Source: Caulifigura coniformis (GTDB lineage: Bacteria; Planctomycetota; Planctomycetia; Planctomycetales; Planctomycetaceae). Taken from it: 64,000 nucleotides of DNA. The position numbers and the translations under genes were made by a program. The stretch lies in assembly GCF_007745175.1 (NCBI RefSeq), contig NZ_CP036271.1, forward strand, positions 1-64,000, in the 5' to 3' direction. Every line of letters begins with the position of its first letter. Position 1 is the stretch's first letter. Shown one piece after another: positions 47,718-56,377 of this stretch. Under the pieces are notes generated by a model. It ran no database searches. It worked only from the letters and a program-made list of their open reading frames with translations, and had not been told where the DNA came from.

Positions 47718-50381
47718 TTACTTCCCTGCCGCAGAGCCTTCAAACAGAGCGCTCTGCGGGTTGCCGCCCGATTTCAGGTAGGCCATCAGGTCGAGAATCT
47801 CGTCCTTCGTCAGCGTGTCGAGCAGACCTTCGGGCATCATCGACGTCTTTGACACCTGGCTCTCTTCGACCTCGCTCCGCTTCACGGCCACGATCGAATC
47901 GGGGTCGTACATATTCGTCAGCACCATCAGGTTGTCGCCGTTGAGGTTGATGACGCGGCCTTCGATGACCCGTCCATCCGCCATCTGGAACTGCATCTTC
48001 TCATACTGGTCGGAAACCACCTTGCTCGGCTGGATAACCGACTCGAGCAGGTTGAGGTTGCTGAACCGTCCGGCCACGCCGGTGAGGTCCGGGCCCGTCG
48101 AGCCCCCTTCCAGCTTCACGCGGTGACACTTGAAGCAGTTCGCGGCAGAGAACAGCTCGCGCCCCTTCTCGAAATTGCGGTGTTCCAGCTTGTTGTCGAG
48201 ATCGGCGACGAGTTCTTCCACCTTCCACTTCTGCACGAAGGGCCGCGGCGGACCGCTGGCGGCCGGGTCGGCCGCTTCGAACTTCGTCTCGATCACGTCC
48301 TTCAGGGCGACCTTTTCCCCGTCGTTGAGCGAATCGATCGCTCCCTGGCGGATGTTGCGAATGAAGCCGATGAACGACTTCCCGCCGCGTGAGGACGCCA
48401 GTTTGTTGAACCAGCCGAAGTACGCCTTCCGATCCGCTTCCGTCCAGTCGGCCTTCAGTTCCATCAGGGACAGCAGATACGAGATCTGCTCTTCCTGGGT
48501 GAGGGACTTGTCGAGCAGGGCCAGCGTCCGCTTCACCACTCCCGGCGCTTCGAGGTAGACGAGCTGTTTGCACAGCTCGAGGTTCACGCGTCCGCTCGGG
48601 CTGGGGTACTGGCCGTCGAGCTTCGCGAGCACCGACTTCCGCGACTCGTCGCTCCCTTTTCCAAGCCGGATGAAGACGAGCTGGTATGCCCGCAGCAGGT
48701 CGACCCGCGCCGGATCGCTGATCTGCTTCCAGCCCACGCGGTTGAGCGCTTCGATGGCCTTCGCATGATGCTCGGGCTTTCCATTGCGCGCGAGGGCGAT
48801 GATCGCCTGCGTCGTCGCCACGGGGTTTTCTTCGGCCAGCGCCCGGTCGGCCCACCATTCGACCGGCTGATGCTCGATCGCGATGCGGGCGGCGTAGCGG
48901 ATAGCGCGATCCGGATGTGCGAGATAAGGCCAGGCCAGGTCGACGGTGTATTTCGACTGGGCTCCATGCAGACGCTCCAGCGAGTATCGAAGCTCGCGGA
49001 GTTCCCGCCCTTCATCATTCGCGATCGGCGCGGCCGGGGCCGTGGATTCCGACCCGGTGTACGTCAGGCGGTACAGGCCCGACTGCGTCTTCCGACCACC
49101 GATCGCCACGTACATGGAGCCATCCGGATGGATGACCATGTCGGTCACGGGGAGCGGCTGTGCGAGTGCGAACTTCTCCGCTTCGCCGGTATAGCTCGAA
49201 CCGTCCGGAGTCATGTGGACGGCATAGATCGTCCCATAGCTCCAGTCGCTGATGTACAGCGCCCGTTGATACTTCTCGGGAAACCGGGCTCCCGTTCCGA
49301 AGGTCACGCCCGTCGGCGAGCCCGGGCCGATATCGACCACCGAGCCCAGGCTGTCCGGATAGTCGGCCGGCCACTTACCCGTGCCGCTGCGCCACCCGAA
49401 TTCACTTCCGCTCGTGGCGTGATTCACGCGGGTGGGCCGGTACCACGGACTGCCGACATCCCATTCCATATCGGCGTCGTAGGTGAACAGTTCGCCATCG
49501 GGATTGAACGCCATGTCGTACTGGTTGCGGTAACCCGAGCTGACCATTTCCACACGCTTCGCTTCCGGATCGGTGCGGAGGATGTATCCGCCGGGAGCCA
49601 TTCGGCCGCGCGCATGTCCTGTCGCATCCCACAGGCGGGTCAACAGGAAATCCTCTCCCCAGTTTCGGGGGACGAGGGAGGAGTCGAGCTGTTTCGGCAC
49701 TTCCGTGTGGTTGCCGGCGGCGAGATACAGCGACTTGCCGTCGGGCGAGAGAATCACCGCGTGCGGGCCGTGTTCACCGAGTGGTCCCTGGAACTCGATC
49801 AGCAGCGTGAGCTTGTCGAACTTGTCGTCGCCGTCGGTGTCCTGCAGGCGGTAGAGACCGGGCCCCTGGAAGTTGGCGTCCTTCTTTCGTCCCGTGTTCA
49901 CCATCACGTACAGGCTGTCGAAGGCATACAGCAGCCCCTGCGCCATGCCGATATCGAGCGATTCGGCAATCGGTTCAACGGTGAACTCCACGGGCGAGAC
50001 GCCCGGAGCGCTGACCGTGCTGCGGTACAGCTTGCCGTACTGGTCGCAGGTGATCAGGCGTCCCTTGTTGTCAACGCACATTGACACCCATGACCCCTGC
50101 GTTTCCGCAGGCACGGAGTACAGCAGCTCGGCCTTGAAGCCGGGAAGCAGCTTGATCTTGTCGACCGGAGTCGCCGCGATCACGGGAGAATCAACCGCCT
50201 TGACCGGAGGCTTGGCGGCGGCCGGATCGGCAGCGGGCTTGTCCTTCTTCGCCTCAGCAGCGCGCTCGGCGCGTCGGGCCGCTCGCTTGGGTTCCTGGCC
50301 GAACGAAGGCGGCGTCAGGCTGGCGGTCAGACACGCGCCGGCAGCCAGACAGGCCAGGTAACTGTTTACTCGTCGAAGCAT
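47718..50381 (-). CDS. PVC-type heme-binding CxxCH / propeller dehydrogenase-like protein
   Basis: An 887-residue exported protein of the planctomycete PVC-superfamily cytochrome kind. After the signal peptide (ACLTASLTPPSFG) and a charged Lys/Ala-rich spacer, residues about 70-440 form a propeller resembling glucose/sorbosone dehydrogenase (LLPGFKAELLY, HGPHAVILSPDGKSLYLAAG). About 450-720 is alpha-helical, HEAT-like. Near 750 is a single c-type heme site, NCFKCH, followed by a distal Met in TSMMPEGLLD. It probably transfers electrons in the periplasm; the substrate is unknown. Long transcript, two hairpins at its 3' end. Confidence 0.88.
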   Translation of the reverse strand: MLRRVNSYLACLAAGACLTASLTPPSFGQEPKRAARRAERAAEAKKDKPAADPAAAKPPVKAVDSPVIAATPVDKIKLLPGFKAELLYSVPAETQGSWVSMCVDNKGRLITCDQYGKLYRSTVSAPGVSPVEFTVEPIAESLDIGMAQGLLYAFDSLYVMVNTGRKKDANFQGPGLYRLQDTDGDDKFDKLTLLIEFQGPLGEHGPHAVILSPDGKSLYLAAGNHTEVPKQLDSSLVPRNWGEDFLLTRLWDATGHARGRMAPGGYILRTDPEAKRVEMVSSGYRNQYDMAFNPDGELFTYDADMEWDVGSPWYRPTRVNHATSGSEFGWRSGTGKWPADYPDSLGSVVDIGPGSPTGVTFGTGARFPEKYQRALYISDWSYGTIYAVHMTPDGSSYTGEAEKFALAQPLPVTDMVIHPDGSMYVAIGGRKTQSGLYRLTYTGSESTAPAAPIANDEGRELRELRYSLERLHGAQSKYTVDLAWPYLAHPDRAIRYAARIAIEHQPVEWWADRALAEENPVATTQAIIALARNGKPEHHAKAIEALNRVGWKQISDPARVDLLRAYQLVFIRLGKGSDESRKSVLAKLDGQYPSPSGRVNLELCKQLVYLEAPGVVKRTLALLDKSLTQEEQISYLLSLMELKADWTEADRKAYFGWFNKLASSRGGKSFIGFIRNIRQGAIDSLNDGEKVALKDVIETKFEAADPAASGPPRPFVQKWKVEELVADLDNKLEHRNFEKGRELFSAANCFKCHRVKLEGGSTGPDLTGVAGRFSNLNLLESVIQPSKVVSDQYEKMQFQMADGRVIEGRVINLNGDNLMVLTNMYDPDSIVAVKRSEVEESQVSKTSMMPEGLLDTLTKDEILDLMAYLKSGGNPQSALFEGSAAGK

Positions 50382-50598
50382 CTCTGGTCCTCTGTGAGCG
50401 CAGGGAGCACATGATCGATGACCGCACGTGATTACGTGGGTCCATCATGATCGCGACCGCGCCCGCGGGCAATCGACCTCGAGGACCGGCAGAAACCAGA
50501 GCATCTTCAATGCTGGTATTCCGGGTTCTGCAGGCGATGAACGGACAAACGCGAATCGCGAACTGTTCAATTGCCTGCACAGGAGCCATGAAAATGGC

Positions 50599-51213
50599 CT
50601 AAACGGCGATCAGGCCTTCCTCAGGCTGCACGACCTTGGAAGCGGCGCCCGCTTCCTTGACCCAGCGATACACCCAGAGCGGCGGAATGTTGAGCAATTC
50701 AAACTCCTCGTCCGGATCTCCCATCAGGCCGCGGGCCAGCTGCTTCACCCGGGAACGGAGCTGATAGGCGACGAATCGCCCCCCCGGCGCCAGCGTGTTC
50801 CAGACGCATTGCAGGATCGATTGCCCGGCCGCTGCGGGAATCGTCGAAAAGGGAATCCCCGAGAAGACAACTTCCGCCGACGCGAGCCCATGTTGCGCGA
50901 GGATCTCCGGAAGATCTTCAGCACTTCCGTGGTGGACGGTCAGCCGGTCGTCGCCGATCGCCCTGAGAGGCCGGATGAAATCGGGATTCAGCTCCACGGC
51001 GATGAGGCGTGCCGTCGACGGAAGTTCGCGCAGGATGGCTCGTGTTGTGCCACCGATGCCCGGGCCGAGTTCGATGATGACGGAATCTTCACCCAGCCCC
51101 CCCAGCCTCACGATGCGTGACTCCAGGAACCGCGAGCTGGGAATGAAGGTTCCCAGTTCTGCAGGGCGATGGAGGAACTCTCGTAGGAATGTGATCGGAG
51201 GGGTGAGAGGCAT
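50599..51213 (-). CDS. Class I SAM-dependent methyltransferase (phospholipid N-methyltransferase-like)
   Basis: A 204-residue Rossmann methyltransferase resembling PmtA-type phospholipid N-methyltransferases. Motif I is VIIELGPGIGGTTRAIL; motif II is LIAVELNPDFI; motif IV region is AEVVFSGIPFSTIP, with the SGIPFS typical of this group. TFLREFLHRPAELGTFIPSS at the N-terminus also fits. It may methylate phosphatidylethanolamine or an rRNA/lipid substrate. Start at ATG 51213 (MPLTPPITFL). It has a cytoplasmic or membrane-peripheral location. Confidence 0.82.
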   Translation of the reverse strand: MPLTPPITFLREFLHRPAELGTFIPSSRFLESRIVRLGGLGEDSVIIELGPGIGGTTRAILRELPSTARLIAVELNPDFIRPLRAIGDDRLTVHHGSAEDLPEILAQHGLASAEVVFSGIPFSTIPAAAGQSILQCVWNTLAPGGRFVAYQLRSRVKQLARGLMGDPDEEFELLNIPPLWVYRWVKEAGAASKVVQPEEGLIAV

Positions 51214-51415
51214 GCGAAGTCCGTTCCTGGGGGCACTTGCCCGAACAGCAATTTGAATGCCCGATTGGCAAGTGGAGAAGGGGAGCAATCCCTATTTTGG
51301 CCAAATCGAATGCGCATTCGAACTGTCAAGAATCCGTCCATGATCCGCGTCCCCCGCCTGTCCGTATTGCGTAGAATCAGACGCACTGAGTTCCAAACCT
51401 CGAGAGGATTCCGAG

Positions 51416-51793
51416 ATGGCAGTTTTTCTCCGTACCGACAATCACCTCAATGGGGGCGAGCGACTCGCCAAGTTTGTCGAATCCGTCGCCGAAGGAGCGG
51501 TTGAACACGTCAAAGACCAGGTGACGCGCGTCGATGTTTACCTGGGGGACGAGAACAGTGCGGCCAAGAGCAGCGACAATGAATTCCGCTGCTCGATGGA
51601 AGCGCGCATCGGCGGACTGAAGCCCTTCGCCGTGACGCACCACGCGGGCAGCATCGACGACGCCGTCCGTGGCGCGGCCGACAAGCTTCAGCAGTCGATC
51701 CACAGCACCATCGAAAAGATCGGCCAGAAGAAAGGCCGCATGTCGTATGCGGGTGACCCGGATGCGGCCGTCGATCTGACGGCTCCGCAGTAA
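51416..51793 (+). CDS. HPF/RaiA-type ribosome hibernation factor
   Basis: A 125-residue protein that resembles the short-form hibernation factor (YfiA/HPF): a beta-alpha-beta-beta-beta-alpha pattern with VESVAEGAVEHVKDQVTRVD then VYLGDENSAA, NEFRCSMEARIGGLKPFAVT, and SIDDAVRGAADKLQQSIHST. It would bind the decoding region of 70S ribosomes in stationary phase or stress. The C-terminal 20 residues are variable. The start MAVFLRTDNH at 51416 is chosen; it lies downstream of the methyltransferase on the opposite strand. Confidence 0.75.
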   Translation: MAVFLRTDNHLNGGERLAKFVESVAEGAVEHVKDQVTRVDVYLGDENSAAKSSDNEFRCSMEARIGGLKPFAVTHHAGSIDDAVRGAADKLQQSIHSTIEKIGQKKGRMSYAGDPDAAVDLTAPQ

Positions 51794-51807
51794 GGAATGC
51801 TCTGGTC

Positions 51808-51833
51808 TTGCGGGGAATGACGATTCCCCGCAA
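51808..51833 (+). terminator. Hairpin terminator of the HPF gene
   Basis: TTGCGGGGAAT-GACG-ATTCCCCGCAA is a perfect 11-base-pair stem with a 4-base loop, 14 bases past the stop; a CTGG/CCAG pair extends it. No T-run is present. Confidence 0.6.
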
Positions 51834-52080
51834 TGCCAGGCGCGGGCGAACATTCCGGGCAACGCTTTCGACTTCACGGGCCAGACGCGGGTTTTCTTGA
51901 GATCACCTGTGGGGCGGTTACTACGATCGCTACAGGCGTGCGCCGCTTCTGCAGGAAGTTCGGCGAACCGGGCTTGTTTCAAATCAACGCGACCTAAGTT
52001 CTTGACAGAACGTCGCGCGACGGGGGGGCGGAGATTCTCCCGGCTGAACGCGCGCACCAGGAACGTCACGACGGTCGACC

Positions 52081-52497
52081 ATGCAGCGAGCATTTCTCAA
52101 AGGGCGCAGGCCACGGGCGCGGCAATCAGGTTTCGCCGTCGTGGAACTGGCCATTTGCCTCCCGCTGATGGTCATGCTGACGTTCGGGGCCATCGAGGCG
52201 TCGAACGCGATCTACCTGAAGCAGACCCTCGTGACGGCCGCCTACGAGGCGGCCCGGATGGCGACGGCCCTGGGGGCGACTCAACAGGACGGCGAAGCCC
52301 GTTACTCGGAAATCGTGAGCGCGGTGGGAGTGCAGGGCACGACCATCACATTCACTCCGCAGATTACCGCCATCACGCCTGCCGGAACCGCCATCAGGGT
52401 CACCGTCACGGCGCCGGCCGACAGCAATTCCTTCAGCATCCGGCGGTTCATGAAGGGGACGACCCTGCGGGCCTCCGTGACCATGCCGCGGCTTTAA
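52081..52497 (+). CDS. TadE-family pseudopilin-like protein
   Basis: A 138-residue protein of the TadE/TadG group of tight-adherence pili. The basic leader (RPRARQSG) precedes FAVVELAICLPLMVMLTFGA, a prepilin-like helix with the Gly-Phe cleavage site and Glu5, then AIYLKQTLVTAAYEAARMA, the family signature. It is exported and likely cleaved by a TadV/prepilin peptidase; the peptidase at 17.5 kb may serve. First gene of a three-gene run (TadE, vWA, TadE). Confidence 0.85.
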   Translation: MQRAFLKGRRPRARQSGFAVVELAICLPLMVMLTFGAIEASNAIYLKQTLVTAAYEAARMATALGATQQDGEARYSEIVSAVGVQGTTITFTPQITAITPAGTAIRVTVTAPADSNSFSIRRFMKGTTLRASVTMPRL

Positions 52498-52542
52498 TCC
52501 CAACCATCAAAACAGCGAACGCCTTCTCGAGGATCGGCAGCG

Positions 52543-53739
52543 ATGATGACTTTCCAGCGTCAACGGCCGGAGCGTGGCGAGGCCGACAGGCGTCGCGGAA
52601 GCGTGCTCGTCTTCCTGGTGGCGGGCGTCGTGCTGCTGCTGGCGATGACCATGATTTCGGTCGACGTTGCCTCGATGCAGCTGGCGCGCACCGAACTGCG
52701 GGCGGCGACCGATGCGGCGGCGAAGGCCGGCGCGGAAGCGCTGTTGCGAACCCAGAGCAATGCGCAGGCGGTTCAGGCCGCCGTCGCCATGGCGTCGCTG
52801 AACACCGTGGCGGGAAGCGCCTTCAAGATCGCCGGGAGCGACGTCGTCATCGGCACGTCCGCCCAGCAGAGTGATGGCACCTGGGCGTTCAGCGCCGGCG
52901 GCGATCGTCCGAATGCCGTCCGGGTGAACTCGAAGATGTCGTCCGGGTCGGCCAGCGGTCCCGTGCGACTGGCGTTCGGCAAGATGTTCAATTCCGGAAC
53001 CTTCACTCCGTCAAGGTCGTCGACGGCCTCCGCGATCCAGCAGGAGATCTGCCTCGCGATCGACCGGTCGGCTTCGATGTCGTGGGATCTCAGCGGCGTC
53101 AACAAGAAGTTCCCCCCGAACGGCGCCTATGCGCGCCGCCCCCAGCCGGGAAGTCGCTGGCATGCCCTGCGTGCGGCGTTCGACGCCTATCTCCAGGAAG
53201 TTGCCGAAACCGCTGTTCCCTCGCGAGTGGCCCTCGTGACCTGGGCGTCGGACATGCCGAGTTCCATGATCCCGCAGGAGGATCTGTTCGGGCTGCTGAC
53301 TCCGCTGACACAGGCCCTGGCGTCGATCGTGGCGCGACTCGAGGCCGCACTGTCCTACAACTTCGGAACCATGCTCACCCGCATGAACCAGCTCGGAGAA
53401 CATCCGATCTACGGCGGAACGAACATGTCGGCCGGCATCGACAAGGCTGTTGAGACGCTGACCGCCGGCAACGTGCTTCCCTATGCCAGTCGCTCCATCG
53501 TGCTGATGACCGACGGACAGTGGAACGAGGGACGCGATCCCCGCCTGGCCGCCGCCGATGCGCGGGCTAAGGGAATCATGATTCACGTCGTGACGTTCCT
53601 GCCGGGCGCCCAGTCGGCGGATGCCCGGGCGGTGGCGTCGATCACGGGGGGCACCTACATCCACGCGAACGACCAGGCCGAACTGATCGCCGCGTTCGAA
53701 AAGCTGGCCAGAACGCTGCCCGTCGTGCTGACCGACTGA
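52543..53739 (+). CDS. vWA-domain TadG-like protein
   Basis: A 398-residue protein. The N-terminus RRGSVLVFLVAGVVLLLAMT is a TadG/Flp-type membrane helix. A von Willebrand A domain follows (about residues 165-390) with the metal-ion-dependent adhesion site start CLAIDRSASMSW, YGGTNMSAGIDKAV supplying the Thr, and IVLMTDGQWNEG the Asp-Gly. The full set of MIDAS residues is present, so adhesion or protein-protein binding dependent on a divalent ion is likely. It lies between two TadE genes, which supports a tight-adherence type surface system. Confidence 0.88.
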   Translation: MMTFQRQRPERGEADRRRGSVLVFLVAGVVLLLAMTMISVDVASMQLARTELRAATDAAAKAGAEALLRTQSNAQAVQAAVAMASLNTVAGSAFKIAGSDVVIGTSAQQSDGTWAFSAGGDRPNAVRVNSKMSSGSASGPVRLAFGKMFNSGTFTPSRSSTASAIQQEICLAIDRSASMSWDLSGVNKKFPPNGAYARRPQPGSRWHALRAAFDAYLQEVAETAVPSRVALVTWASDMPSSMIPQEDLFGLLTPLTQALASIVARLEAALSYNFGTMLTRMNQLGEHPIYGGTNMSAGIDKAVETLTAGNVLPYASRSIVLMTDGQWNEGRDPRLAAADARAKGIMIHVVTFLPGAQSADARAVASITGGTYIHANDQAELIAAFEKLARTLPVVLTD

Positions 53740-53784
53740 TGCCCGCTTCCGCTTCTGTTCTGATCGAACGTTGAGCTCCGCTTC

Positions 53785-54213
53785 ATGAATGTGATCCGCA
53801 CCGTCCGCCGCCTCGAACCAGCCGACGCCCGCTCCGGGGGCGTGACGGTGGAGACGGCGATCGTGTTGCCGGTGCTGTTCGCGATCATGTTTGCGGCGGT
53901 CGACTGTGCGCGGCTGAACATGATTCGCAACTCGGCCCAGAACGCCGCCTACGAAGGAGCGCGGAACGCCATCGTTCCCGGCGGAACCGCTGCGGATGCG
54001 AAGAACGCTGCGCGGAAGGTCCTGTCGGGAGTCGGGGTCCGGAATTTCACGGTCACCGTTTCGCCGAGCGTGATCAGCAGCACGAGCACCAGGGTGACCG
54101 TCACCATCACGGTGCCGCTCAAAGACAACTCGTGGATGGCGTCGTCAGCGAAGACCACCCGGAACCTGATCCGGTCCTGCACGATGAGCATCGAGAGGAC
54201 GCGGCGCACCTGA
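53785..54213 (+). CDS. Second TadE-family pseudopilin-like protein
   Basis: A 142-residue relative of the 52.1 kb gene product. Its leader ends SGG before VTVETAIVLPVLFAIMFAAV, with Glu5-type glutamate conserved, followed by NSAQNAAYEGARNAIVPGG, the TadE signature. Two different TadE-type proteins flanking a vWA protein give the minor pilin set of a Tad-like system; the ATPase, secretin and platform genes are not in the window. The third of three plus-strand genes. Confidence 0.86.
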   Translation: MNVIRTVRRLEPADARSGGVTVETAIVLPVLFAIMFAAVDCARLNMIRNSAQNAAYEGARNAIVPGGTAADAKNAARKVLSGVGVRNFTVTVSPSVISSTSTRVTVTITVPLKDNSWMASSAKTTRNLIRSCTMSIERTRRT

Positions 54214-54233
54214 GCGGTCCGCGCCGGCTCCGC

Positions 54234-56018
54234 TCACCACTCGCCGAGTTCTTCCGCGAGCACGCACCAGCGCTCTTCCGCTTCGGCCAGCTGGCCGCTC
54301 AGTTCCTCGACTTCGTGATGGAGTTTGAGGGCCTCTTTGGCGTCGGTCGTTTCGAGCAGCCGGGCGTTGGCCGCCTTCTTCTGCTCGTCGAGCCGGGCGA
54401 TCGTTTTCTCCAGCGAGCCCTTTTCCTTGCGCATGGCGCGGTCATCCCGCTTTTCGGCTTTCGGAGCCGCCTTGCCGACGACTTCCGAAGGGGCCTTCGA
54501 CAGCCGGGCGGCGGCCGCTTCCCGCTCGCCCTCTTCGATTTCCTTGTTCACCGACCACAGATACGACTCGTAGTCGCCTCCGTAGTTGACGACGCGGCCG
54601 TCCCGCACTTCGATGATCGACGTCGCCAGCCGCTTCAGGAAATGGCGGTCGTGGCTGGTGAAGATCACCGTCCCCTTGAACGCCTGCAGCGCCTCGATCA
54701 GGGAGTCGACGGTTTCGACGTCCAGGTGGTTTCCCGGTTCGTCGAGGATGAGGATGTTGTGCTGGCTGAGCATCAGGCCGGCGAGGCACAGGCGGGCCCG
54801 CTCGCCACCGGAGAGGACCGAGATCTTTTTCTTGATGTCCCCGCCGCGGAACAGCAGCGACGCCGCGCCGTTGAGGATCTCCTGCATCTTCGTTCCGGCC
54901 GGAGCGGTGTTTTCGAGGTACTCGTACACCGTCTGCTTGGGCGGGAGCGTTGTATAGACGTGCTGCGCGTAGATGCCGACGTTGCAGCCGTGTCCCCAGC
55001 GGACTTCGCCGGCCAGGGCCGGGAGCGAGTCGACGATGGTCCTGAGGAACGTCGTCTTGCCCTGTCCGTTGTCACCGACGATCGCGGCCCGGTCTCCGTG
55101 GTTCACTTCCACGGCCACGCCGTCGGCGATCTTCCGTTCGGGATAGCCGATCGCGACATCGATGCAGCGCAGCGCGGCTCCTTTTCGCGGGTCGACCTGC
55201 GGCGGGCGGATGTTGACCGTCGGCTCTTCCGCGGCGATCGCGACGTCCTCGAGCTTGTCGAGCTGCTTCTCTTTCGACTTGGCCCGCGTGGCGGTGCTGG
55301 CGCGGGCCTTGTTCTTGGCGATGAACTCTTCGAGCTGCTTGCGTTTGGCCGCCAGGGCTGCGTTCACGCGTTCGTCGTGTTCCTTCCGTTCCTTCTGGTT
55401 CTCGATGTAGGCGTCGATCTTGCCGGGGAACATCGTCAACTTGCCGCGGGCAAGTTCGAGGGTCGCGTCGCACGTTGCGCCGAGGAAGCCCCGGTCGTGC
55501 GAGACGACGACGCAGGCTTCCTTGTAGCCGCGGAGGAAGTGCTCGAGCAGAATCTGGGTGCGCAGGTCGAGGAAGTTGGTTGGTTCGTCGAGCAGCAGCA
55601 GGTTGGGCTGATGCAGGAGGAGGGCGGCGAGTTTCACGCGCGTCTGCCATCCGCCGGACAGCTTCGCGATCGGGCCGTCCAGATAGGCCCCCTTGAGTTC
55701 GAACTGTCCGGCGACTTCGCCGCATTTCCAGTCGGGCTGTCCGCTATCCCGCATGAGGAAGTCGAGCACGGTTTCTTCCGGCAGGAAGGAGTCGTGCTGT
55801 CGGAGGTAGCCCAGGCGCAGCCGGGGATGACGCGAGACTTCGCCGCGATCGAGTTCCTCTTCGCCGAGGAGGATCTTGAGCAGCGTGCTTTTGCCGGCGC
55901 CGTTCCGGCCGACGAAGCCGACCTTCACGTCGTCCGTGATCGTGGCATCCGCGCCGTCCAGAAGAACCTGCCCGCCATAACTCTTGTAGGCGTTCCGAAT
56001 CTGCAGCAACACCGCCAT
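54234..56018 (-). CDS. ABC-F family ATPase
   Basis: A 594-residue soluble protein with two ABC ATPase domains and no membrane segments. First domain: Walker A GRNGAGKST, signature LSGGWQTRVK, Walker B LLLLDEPTNFLD. Linker about 240-300 is charged and helical, as in ribosome-acting ABC-F proteins. Second domain: GDNGQGKTT, LSGGERARLC, ILILDEPGNHLD. Members (Uup, EttA, YbiT) resolve stalled ribosomes or act in translation. The C-terminal 100 residues (LEKTIARLDEQKKAANARLL) form a coiled coil. Start at ATG 56018. Confidence 0.92.
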   Translation of the reverse strand: MAVLLQIRNAYKSYGGQVLLDGADATITDDVKVGFVGRNGAGKSTLLKILLGEEELDRGEVSRHPRLRLGYLRQHDSFLPEETVLDFLMRDSGQPDWKCGEVAGQFELKGAYLDGPIAKLSGGWQTRVKLAALLLHQPNLLLLDEPTNFLDLRTQILLEHFLRGYKEACVVVSHDRGFLGATCDATLELARGKLTMFPGKIDAYIENQKERKEHDERVNAALAAKRKQLEEFIAKNKARASTATRAKSKEKQLDKLEDVAIAAEEPTVNIRPPQVDPRKGAALRCIDVAIGYPERKIADGVAVEVNHGDRAAIVGDNGQGKTTFLRTIVDSLPALAGEVRWGHGCNVGIYAQHVYTTLPPKQTVYEYLENTAPAGTKMQEILNGAASLLFRGGDIKKKISVLSGGERARLCLAGLMLSQHNILILDEPGNHLDVETVDSLIEALQAFKGTVIFTSHDRHFLKRLATSIIEVRDGRVVNYGGDYESYLWSVNKEIEEGEREAAAARLSKAPSEVVGKAAPKAEKRDDRAMRKEKGSLEKTIARLDEQKKAANARLLETTDAKEALKLHHEVEELSGQLAEAEERWCVLAEELGEW

Positions 56019-56377
56019 CGTCGAATCACTCGCTGGGGAACCCGCACCGGGAAAAGCCCGCAGCATAGTCGAAGCTCCGCCCGGAAGCAGCGGTAGGCTG
56101 CTCGCGATCCCCGGGGGGATGCCTGCCGGAGGGCGAGCGAGCGAGGCGCGCGCGTTGATGGGGGGTTGCGTACTCCTCGCCCCTACTCCCCCACTCCCCT
56201 GGGCCGGGACGCTGCCCGCGTCCCCCGATTCGTGGAATCGGCGCCCGTTGGCTCCGTCGTGATGATGTGCATCAGTCCTCCCGGAAGACGTGTGCGGTTG
56301 CGCGCGGGAGGCCGCGGCCGCCTCCGGATAGACTGTTCCCCGATGACCGGCGGACCCTTTCTTTCAGGAGGCATTCG
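56019..56377. other. Divergent gap with two tight hairpins
   Basis: No gene is supported. It should hold the promoters of the ABC-F gene and the secreted protein gene. At 56206-56224 lies GGGACGC-TGCCC-GCGTCCC and at 56225-56241 CCGATTC-GTG-GAATCGG, directly adjacent; the second has the 3-base loop seen in other hairpin clusters in this window. Confidence 0.6.

Noticed and set aside
54132-56096. A 654-residue plus-strand frame opposite the ABC-F gene
   Set aside because: Shadow of a clear ABC-F coding sequence; composition is Arg/Val/Asp-biased, as expected from the antisense frame.
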